Assembly: GCA_946401765.1 (NCBI GenBank)
Contig: CAMIVJ010000172.1
Coordinates: forward strand, 1-6,319
From: an uncultured bacterium
Lineage (GTDB): Bacteria; Verrucomicrobiota; Kiritimatiellia; RFP12; UBA1067
Length of the DNA: 6,319 bases
Direction: 5' to 3'
Position numbers and translations under genes: made by a program. Shown in pieces: positions 1-4,875 of the stretch. The notes below the pieces were generated by a model. That model worked only from the letters and a program-made list of their open reading frames with translations, ran no database searches and had not been told where the DNA came from. Position 1 is the stretch's first letter. Every line of letters begins with the position of its first letter.

Positions 1-517
1 GATAGCGCACAAGCGCGTCCACGTCATGGCCGGCGAGCTTGTTGGAGCGGGCGGCGAAGCCCTCCAGCTCCATGACGAAGAGCATCTTCACCACCTTCGC
101 CCCCACGGCATCGACAAGCCGCGCGCATGCCTCGGCCGTGCCGCCGGTCGCGAGCAGATCGTCCACGACGACGACCCGCGCGCCAGGCCTGAGCGCGTCC
201 TTGTGCATCTCAAGAGCATCCGTGCCGTACTCCAGCTCGTAGGAGGCGGAAACCGTCTCGCGCGGCAGCTTTCCGGGTTTTCGCACCGGCACGAACGACT
301 TGTTCAACTTGTACGCAAGCGGCATTCCAAAAATAAAGCCGCGCGACTCCATCGACACAACGGCGTCAAACGCCACGCCCTCCAGGCGGTCGGCCAGCTG
401 GTCGATGGCCAGGCGAAGCCCGTCGGCGCTATCGAGGATTCCGGTGACGTCGCGGAACTCGATCCCCGGCTTCGGGAAGTCGGGGATCGAGCAGATGTAT
501 GATTCAAGGCTCTTCAC
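1..517 (-). CDS. apt: Adenine phosphoribosyltransferase (C-terminal end cut by window edge)
   Basis: Purine salvage enzyme of the cytosol that converts adenine and PRPP to AMP and pyrophosphate. The minus-strand frame from a GTG at 517-515 is open to the window edge (172 codons). The visible protein opens with SLESYICSIPDFPKPGIEFRD, matching the family's N-terminal 'IPDFPKPGI' segment. It carries the MESRGFIFG segment at about residues 55-63, and the PRPP-binding loop VVVVDDLLATGGTA at about 115-128 with the paired acidic residues D119-D120. Family members are about 170-185 residues, so only a few residues should be missing beyond position 1. The GTG start is favoured because an in-frame TGA lies two codons upstream (gca tga cat in reverse order) and GAGGAG sits 9 nt before the GTG. 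The gene starts 13 nt after upp and is almost certainly co-transcribed with it. Family assignment is very secure; the start is likely. Confidence 0.95.
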   Translation of the reverse strand, partial: MKSLESYICSIPDFPKPGIEFRDVTGILDSADGLRLAIDQLADRLEGVAFDAVVSMESRGFIFGMPLAYKLNKSFVPVRKPGKLPRETVSASYELEYGTDALEMHKDALRPGARVVVVDDLLATGGTAEACARLVDAVGAKVVKMLFVMELEGFAARSNKLAGHDVDALVRY

Positions 518-526
518 TGCTCAATG

Positions 527-532
527 CTCCTC
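527..532 (-). promoter_or_regulatory. Shine-Dalgarno of apt, fused to the upp stop codon
   Basis: On the minus strand this reads GAGGAG, 9 nt upstream of the GTG start of apt. The first two bases of the motif are also the last two bases of the TGA stop of upp, giving TGAGGAG. The placement decides the GTG start of apt and suggests that ribosomes terminating on upp can reinitiate at apt. Confidence 0.8.
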
Positions 533-1151
533 AAAGCGTGCCGAATATGCGGTCGCCGGCGTCGCCAAGCCCTGGCACTATGTAAAAGTGCGAGTTCAGG
601 CGCTCGTCCTTTGCGGCGGTGAACACCGGCACGTCTGGATGGTGGCTCTCGAAGTTCTCGATGCCCTCAGGGGCCGAGACGAGGTTGAGGAAGATTATCT
701 TCCTGTATCCGAGCTTCTTCAGCTGCGACACTGCGTCAACCGCGCTGCCGCCCGTGGCGAACATCGGGTCGATCACTATGGCAAGCTCGTTGCCCTTGGC
801 CGGGGGCACCTTGGCGTAGTACGGCACGGGCTCGGCGGTCTCCTCGTTGCGCTGCATGCCCAATACGCCCACCTTGGCGTAGGGCAGCACGTGCAGCATG
901 GCGTCGAGCATGCCCATGCCGGCTCGCAGGATGGGCACGAGCACGATGTCCTCGGCCACCTTCCGGCCCACGGTCTTCGTCAAGGGGGTCTGGATCGGGA
1001 CCTCCTCGGTGGCGAGGTCCTTCAGCGCCTCATACGCAAGGAAGGTGGTTATTTCGCTCACGAGCTCGCGGAAGAGCTTGGGCTGCGTGGCGACGTCGCG
1101 CATGTAGGCCATGCGGTGGTCCACCAGAGGGTGGCTGACGACGGTTGTCAT
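531..1151 (-). CDS. upp: Uracil phosphoribosyltransferase
   Basis: Cytosolic pyrimidine salvage enzyme that converts uracil and PRPP to UMP and pyrophosphate. The protein has 206 residues, the usual length (Escherichia coli Upp has 208). Family signatures appear in order: TTFLAYEA at 35-42, LVPILRAGMGMLDAML at 71-86, GMQRNEET at 98-105, the PRPP loop VIDPMFATGGSA at 126-137 with D128, and the C-terminal uracil-binding segment YIVPGLGDAGDRIFGT at 190-205. All expected binding residues look intact. The ATG at 1151-1149 has GAGGAG 6 nt upstream. The gene follows the outer-membrane protein gene after 10 nt and precedes apt by 13 nt, so it looks like the middle cistron of one transcript that salvages both a pyrimidine and a purine base. 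No uracil permease (UraA) gene, a frequent upp partner, is visible in the window. Confidence 0.98.
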   Translation of the reverse strand: MTTVVSHPLVDHRMAYMRDVATQPKLFRELVSEITTFLAYEALKDLATEEVPIQTPLTKTVGRKVAEDIVLVPILRAGMGMLDAMLHVLPYAKVGVLGMQRNEETAEPVPYYAKVPPAKGNELAIVIDPMFATGGSAVDAVSQLKKLGYRKIIFLNLVSAPEGIENFESHHPDVPVFTAAKDERLNSHFYIVPGLGDAGDRIFGTL

Positions 1152-1157
1152 TGCTGG

Positions 1158-1163
1158 CTCCTC
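1158..1163 (-). promoter_or_regulatory. Shine-Dalgarno of upp, fused to the preceding stop codon
   Basis: The minus strand reads GAGGAG with a 6-nt spacer to the upp ATG. It overlaps the TGA stop (1164-1162) of the outer-membrane protein gene, again as TGAGGAG, the same arrangement as at the upp-apt junction. This supports translational coupling along the three-gene unit. Confidence 0.8.
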
Positions 1164-2115
1164 AGAAGTTCACTGCTATGCCCACGCCGCCCCAAGCGAA
1201 GTCCTTGTACTGGCCGTAGTCGCCGCCGCTGCCATGCTCGGCCGCCGCGCGCAGCGAGTGGTCGTAGACGTGGCACCAGTACACCTTGGCGAAGATGCCG
1301 ATGTTGGCGGTGATCTCGTAGAGGGCGTCGACGCCGATCTTGGTGGTGGCGAATCCAGAGCCGTGGACCTCTGTCCAGCCGGCCGTGGGGAAGCACCAGT
1401 TGTAGCGGTGGCTGCGGTACGTCCAAACCATCTGCGGGGTGATGGAGAGCTTGTCGATCGGCATGAATGTGCGCTTCACGCCCATTTCCCAGAGGTTGGC
1501 CTTGTTCTCGTGGTATTCGTGCACCCAGTTCACGAACGGGTTGAGATAGGGGTTCTTGAACTCGAAGTAGTGGTTCCAGTCCATGGTGGTCATGGTGTCA
1601 TGGCCGTACTGGAAGTGGCTCTTGCCGTGCGTGTTGTGGTCGTGGCCGCGTCCGTGGGGGTAGTAGTACCACACGAAGGTGGTACGGTAGTCAAGGCCCC
1701 ACTTGCGGTCGTCGTCGAACCAGAACGTCTTGCCCCAGTGGATGTTGGGATCCCACTCGTTGAACGCCTTTCCGTAGAGGTCGCGGCGCTTGTCGGTGAG
1801 GTCGGTGTTGCTCCACACGCCGACGCCGAGATAACCGAACTCCCATTGGTTCCACGAGAGGTTGAAGTTCACCTCGAGATATCCCTGGAGAGTGGGCTCG
1901 GAGTTGAGCAGCGATCCGTAGAGCTGGTAGCCGGAGTATATGCCGTAGTTTCCGAAGCCCCAGAACAGCGGGTCGCCTCTTTCCACTATCACCGGCGCGG
2001 CGACCTCCGCCTCGCCCGCCTTGGGCGCCTCCACCTTCTTTGGCGCCGCTTTGGCGTCCTCCGCGAACACGAATCCCGCCGCGGCAGCCGCGACAGCGAG
2101 AACCACACTCTTCAT
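1162..2115 (-). CDS. Probable outer-membrane beta-barrel protein with His-rich loop
   Basis: I do not recognise the exact family. The 317-residue product begins with a signal peptide, MKSVVLAVAAAAAGFVFA (residues 1-18, likely cleaved after VFA18). A Lys/Ala/Pro/Glu linker (21-42) follows, then about 270 residues rich in alternating aromatic and polar strands (for example 77-101, 139-152, 177-186, 225-239, 258-282). It ends in WGGVGIAVNF with a terminal Phe, the usual signature of outer-membrane barrels. A His cluster (H154, H158, H160, H163, H167, H172) lies between two strands, probably in a loop. The only cysteines in the mature part are C241 and C281. The ATG at 2115 is chosen because the signal peptide begins there and AAGGA lies 8 nt upstream; longer in-frame extension would run through the promoter into the BASS gene. 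It heads the unit containing upp and apt. The C-terminal WGG...NF and the salvage-gene context recall Tsx-type nucleoside channels, but similarity is too weak to name it. Confidence 0.75.
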   Translation of the reverse strand: MKSVVLAVAAAAAGFVFAEDAKAAPKKVEAPKAGEAEVAAPVIVERGDPLFWGFGNYGIYSGYQLYGSLLNSEPTLQGYLEVNFNLSWNQWEFGYLGVGVWSNTDLTDKRRDLYGKAFNEWDPNIHWGKTFWFDDDRKWGLDYRTTFVWYYYPHGRGHDHNTHGKSHFQYGHDTMTTMDWNHYFEFKNPYLNPFVNWVHEYHENKANLWEMGVKRTFMPIDKLSITPQMVWTYRSHRYNWCFPTAGWTEVHGSGFATTKIGVDALYEITANIGIFAKVYWCHVYDHSLRAAAEHGSGGDYGQYKDFAWGGVGIAVNF

Positions 2116-2170
2116 TTCCGTTTTCCTTTCTTTTTCGGCGACGGTCCCCCCGCCGCGCAGTTCAAGAACT
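2116..2170 (-). promoter_or_regulatory. Predicted 5' leader of the outer-membrane protein/upp/apt unit
   Basis: About 55 nt between the predicted transcription start and the ATG at 2115. On the minus strand it holds a 12-bp palindrome, then a GC-rich stretch with a run of six G, then a purine-rich tract containing the Shine-Dalgarno AAGGA (2124-2128, 8-nt spacer). A weak GGCG/CGCC hairpin is possible in the GC-rich part, but it is not followed by a T-run and does not look like a terminator or a known riboswitch. Confidence 0.45.
2159..2170. promoter_or_regulatory. 12-bp perfect palindrome at the predicted transcription start (operator candidate)
   Basis: The sequence AGTTCAAGAACT is a perfect inverted repeat of 5-bp arms with a 2-bp centre. 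It covers roughly +1 to +12 relative to the predicted extended -10 element, a position where a bound repressor would block initiation. The central loop is too short for a stable RNA hairpin, which favours a DNA-binding site over an RNA structure. No regulator gene in the window identifies the ligand. Confidence 0.35.
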
Positions 2171-2176
2171 CCTAAG

Positions 2177-2185
2177 ATTATATCA
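2177..2185 (-). promoter_or_regulatory. Extended -10 promoter (TGATATAAT) overlapping the BASS stop codon
   Basis: The minus strand reads TGATATAAT: a consensus TATAAT at 2182-2177 with the extended -10 dinucleotide TG one base upstream. The TGA at 2185-2183 is also the stop codon of the BASS transporter gene. No good -35 hexamer is found 16-18 bp upstream (candidates are GC-rich), which fits an extended -10 promoter that does not need one. Predicted transcription starts near 2170, reading into the outer-membrane protein gene. Confidence 0.6.
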
Positions 2186-3181
2186 TTTTTCCGCGGCTCT
2201 GTGGCGCAAAGAATGCGTACGCGCCAGTTTCTGGGCAAGAGCGTCCGCGGCGTTGAAGACGCCCGCGAGAAGCGCGCCCGAGATGGAATGCCACACGCAC
2301 GACACGGCCGATGCCACCGCAGCCTCCGGCATCGCGGGGAAGTGCTTCCCGGCAAGCACCGTCGCGAGCCCCGCGTTCTGCATTCCCACCTCGATCGATA
2401 TCGTGCGCCGCTTCGGCTGCGTGAACCGCGCCGCGACTCCGGAGAGATAGCCAAGCACATACCCGAGCGAGTTGTGCAGGAACACGCCCGCGAAGATGAG
2501 CGCGCCCGACTTCACGATGCTCTCGCCGTGCGCCGAGACCACCCCTCCCACGATGCACGCAAGCCCCAGCACCGCCACGCCCGGCATCACCTTCATCACC
2601 TCGCGGTAGCCGCGCCTGCTCTCGAACGCCGTGTTGAGCGCGTATCCCAACGCGATCGGCATGATAGTGACGATGAGGATCGACTTGAACATCCCCACCG
2701 CGTCAACGTCTACGCTCTCCCCGGCGAGCCACAGCATGAGAAACGGCGTCATCAGCGGAGCCGCCAGCGTCGAGACCGTCGTCATCCCCACGGAGAACGC
2801 GACGTCGCCCTTGCAGAGGAAGCTCATGATGTTCGAGGATACGCCGCCCGGGCAGCACCCCACGAGCATCAGCCCCACTCCCACCTCGCGCGGCAGCCCG
2901 AGCACGCGCACGAGCGTCCATGCTATGAGCGGCATGAACGTGAACTGCGCAAGCGCGCCTACGACCATGTCCTGCGGACGCGACGCCAGAATGCGGAAGT
3001 CTTCGCTCTTGAGCGTCATCCCCATCGTGAGCATGATCACGCCGAGAACGGCAGTCTGCGTGTATCCGCGCACCCACCCAAACACGCCAGGCGCAAAGTA
3101 CGTCCCCACCGCCACCGCCGAAATGAAGAGCGGCGTCCACTTCGACAGCCACGCCGAAACCAACTGCAGAAAACGCATCAT
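2183..3181 (-). CDS. Bile acid:sodium symporter (BASS) family transporter
   Basis: Inner-membrane Na+-coupled organic-anion transporter of the BASS/SBF family. Members move bile acids, pyruvate, pantoate and other anions, so the substrate here is unknown. The 332-residue product has about nine or ten hydrophobic segments (roughly 16-36, 42-58, 72-93, 98-118, 127-151, 163-183, 202-218, 225-247, 263-281, 287-309). Family motifs are GCCPGGVSSN at 108-117 and IEVGMQNAGLAT at 263-274; in ASBT-type structures the matching Ser/Asn and Glu/Gln residues (S116, N117, E264, Q268 here) bind Na+. A short basic tail (318-332) ends the protein. The ATG at 3181 is chosen because it forms an ATGA overlap with the thioesterase stop and has GGAGG (3192-3196) 10 nt upstream. 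A second ATG follows immediately at 3178. The longer upstream extension is Arg-rich out-of-frame read-through of the thioesterase gene and is rejected. Confidence 0.92.
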   Translation of the reverse strand: MMRFLQLVSAWLSKWTPLFISAVAVGTYFAPGVFGWVRGYTQTAVLGVIMLTMGMTLKSEDFRILASRPQDMVVGALAQFTFMPLIAWTLVRVLGLPREVGVGLMLVGCCPGGVSSNIMSFLCKGDVAFSVGMTTVSTLAAPLMTPFLMLWLAGESVDVDAVGMFKSILIVTIMPIALGYALNTAFESRRGYREVMKVMPGVAVLGLACIVGGVVSAHGESIVKSGALIFAGVFLHNSLGYVLGYLSGVAARFTQPKRRTISIEVGMQNAGLATVLAGKHFPAMPEAAVASAVSCVWHSISGALLAGVFNAADALAQKLARTHSLRHRAAEK

Positions 3182-3948
3182 TGTCTTGTTGCCTCCAATA
3201 TCGCGGCGGTGGCGAGGATGGCGCCGCCGGATGGACGGCGGATTGCGTGGAGGGTCTTGTCGCCGACGGTGCAGAATTCCGACGCCAGCGCCTCGCCCGC
3301 CTTCGCCGCCTGACGGAACACGATGTCCATCTCCCCCGGCAGGGCAGTCGCCCCGCGACCGCCGCATTCCAGCATCCACTCCACATAGTGCACGTTGTTC
3401 ACATGGTCGTTGAAGTCGAGGTCGCAGTGGCGCGTGAGGATGTCCACGCCGCCCTCGACGGACGGCAGATGCGCGAACTTGCCGCCTATGTCGGGCAGTT
3501 CCACGTCGGGCGTGCCTGGCGGCACGATCTCAGCAAACGTCTCGGGCAGCTTCGCGATCTTCTGCGCCGCCATGTCGACGTAGAGCCATTCCGACGAAGC
3601 GCGGAAAAGCTCTGCGCCGGTCTTGTCCAGCCCCAGAAAGCAGCGCTTCGCAATGAGGCGCCCCTTCATGCCGCTCGGCCATGTGCGCACCGTCACCGTC
3701 TCGCCCCACGGCACATAGTGCGCCACGCTCACGCGGAGGCGCGAGAGCATCCACGTGAGGCCTTCGTCCTGAAGCGCGCGAATGCCCCAGCCAAGATTCG
3801 CCGCGCTGATCCCCGCCGCCTCCTGCATGTAGTTGCACAGCGTGGGCAGCGTAACGTGGTTCTCGATGCCCGCCTCGTATGACCTCACCGTGAAGTTCAC
3901 GTCGGTTGAGTTTGCGATCTTCATCTCGTGCGCCTCATCATGATTCAC
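3178..3948 (-). CDS. Acyl-ACP thioesterase (double hotdog)
   Basis: Predicted cytosolic enzyme that hydrolyses acyl-[acyl carrier protein] to free fatty acid and ACP; relatives are plant FatA/FatB and bacterial acyl-ACP thioesterases. Of 256 residues, the N-terminal hotdog spans about 15-130 (VRSYEAGIENHVTLPTLCNYMQEA, with SSEWLYVDM at 118-126) and the C-terminal hotdog about 165-254. The second domain carries the hallmark DLDFNDHVNNVHYVEWMLE at 176-194, supplying D178, N180 and H182. The segment FRQAAKAGEAL (211-221) aligns with a stretch where relatives usually have a conserved Glu (Y..E...G), but A214 stands there. The GTG at 3948 gives a GTGA overlap with the CDF stop and has GGGAG 10 nt upstream. 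An ATG at 3924 (residue 9) with GAGG 8 nt upstream is an equally reasonable start. The stop overlaps the BASS start by 4 nt. Family assignment is firm; chain-length specificity cannot be read. Confidence 0.92.
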   Translation of the reverse strand: MNHDEAHEMKIANSTDVNFTVRSYEAGIENHVTLPTLCNYMQEAAGISAANLGWGIRALQDEGLTWMLSRLRVSVAHYVPWGETVTVRTWPSGMKGRLIAKRCFLGLDKTGAELFRASSEWLYVDMAAQKIAKLPETFAEIVPPGTPDVELPDIGGKFAHLPSVEGGVDILTRHCDLDFNDHVNNVHYVEWMLECGGRGATALPGEMDIVFRQAAKAGEALASEFCTVGDKTLHAIRRPSGGAILATAAILEATRQ

Positions 3949-4862
3949 TGCGCGGATGCTCCCGAAGGCTCATCCGCTTCGCCAAGGGCCGGCTCCACGT
4001 GCACCACGACGTCGTCCACGTCGATTCCGGCATTTATCACCGCGTCCTTCACTGCATGGCCCACGGCGTGGCCCTCCGTGATGGTGAGCGAAGGATCCAC
4101 CATCACGTGGATGTCGGCCTGATACGCGCTGCCGTACCGGCGCGCACGCGCCTTGTGGACGCTCTTCACGTCAGCCACCTTGCGCGCCACCGCGGCCACC
4201 GCCTCGGCCTTGCCCTCGATGCTGGCGTCCACCAGTTCCTCGAAAGCCGGCTTGGCGAGCTGCCACGCCGCCCTGAAGATGAACACCACCACCAGCAGCG
4301 CGCCTACCGCGTCCAGCCAGGCGAGCGAGGGGAAGAACCTCGCGATCACCACCACAACTGCCACCGGCACGGAGCTCAGCGCGTCCGAACGATGGTGCCA
4401 TGCGTTCGACTCCAGCGCCGAAGACTTCACTCGCCTGGCGACGCGCCGCGTCCAGCGGAACAGAGCCTCCTTCACCACAACCGACACGAACGCAAGCCCG
4501 GCGGCGGCGATGCCCGGCGGCGAAACGGACTTCGCCGACTGCAGTCGCGCCGCCGCGTTCGAAGCCAATTCACACGCCACGCTCGCAAGGCCGAACGCGA
4601 TGAACACCGTCACCAGCGCCTCGATCTTCCCATGCCCGTAGGGATGCCGCTCGTCCGCAGGCGCCGTCCAATAGCGCACGCCCAGCAGCACGGCCACGTC
4701 GGTCACCAGATCCGACACCGAATGCACGGCGTCGGCCACCAGCGCCTGCGAGGCGCACGTCAATCCGACGACGGCCTTCGCCGCGGCAAGCGCGATGTTC
4801 ACCACCATGCCTGCGAGCGTGACACGCCGCACGGCAAGAACGACTTCGGTGCTCCCTATCAT
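3945..4862 (-). CDS. Cation diffusion facilitator family metal exporter
   Basis: Inner-membrane proton-driven divalent-metal exporter (Zn2+, possibly Fe2+, Mn2+, Cd2+ or Co2+). The 305-residue product has six likely membrane helices (about 14-34, 38-62, 83-103, 115-135, 153-176, 182-200) and a cytosolic C-terminal dimerisation domain (about 208-293, ending in VDDVVVHVEP). The transport site is visible as HSVSD (H47, D51) in helix 2 and HHRSD (H156, D160) in helix 5. This HxxxD/HxxxD arrangement is reported for zinc-selective members, whereas YiiP has DxxxD in helix 2. The conserved loop ERHPYGHGKIE (71-81) after helix 2 is intact. The ATG at 4862 lies 13 nt after the esterase stop. No Shine-Dalgarno is visible in front of it, so translation may depend on coupling or the start may be slightly different. 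The stop overlaps the thioesterase GTG by 4 nt. Confidence 0.95.
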   Translation of the reverse strand: MIGSTEVVLAVRRVTLAGMVVNIALAAAKAVVGLTCASQALVADAVHSVSDLVTDVAVLLGVRYWTAPADERHPYGHGKIEALVTVFIAFGLASVACELASNAAARLQSAKSVSPPGIAAAGLAFVSVVVKEALFRWTRRVARRVKSSALESNAWHHRSDALSSVPVAVVVVIARFFPSLAWLDAVGALLVVVFIFRAAWQLAKPAFEELVDASIEGKAEAVAAVARKVADVKSVHKARARRYGSAYQADIHVMVDPSLTITEGHAVGHAVKDAVINAGIDVDDVVVHVEPALGEADEPSGASAQ

Positions 4863-4875
4863 GGGAACTGCGCAA

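Noticed and set aside
2132..2160. GC-rich inverted repeat (GGCG...CGCC) in the leader as an intrinsic terminator for the BASS gene
   Set aside because: The stem is only 4 bp with a long loop and is followed by a purine tract rather than a T-run on the transcribed strand.
1111..2175. Long plus-strand open frame (354 codons) opposite the outer-membrane protein gene
   Set aside because: It is antisense to a gene with a clear signal peptide and strand pattern; its translation is Val/Arg/His-rich with no recognisable motif, as expected for the complement of high-GC coding DNA.
2116..2460. 115-residue N-terminal extension of the outer-membrane protein
   Set aside because: It would overlap the BASS gene and the promoter, is Arg/Ser-rich without a domain, and would bury the signal peptide that starts at 2115.
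2021..3313. Long plus-strand open frame (430 codons) opposite the BASS gene
   Set aside because: The translation is dominated by Arg and His, with no domain, and it crosses the ends of three confident minus-strand genes. It is a GC-driven shadow.
3182..3379. 66-residue N-terminal extension of the BASS protein from a GTG at 3379
   Set aside because: The extension is Arg/Gly-rich out-of-frame read-through of the thioesterase gene. The ATGA overlap and GGAGG support the ATG at 3181.
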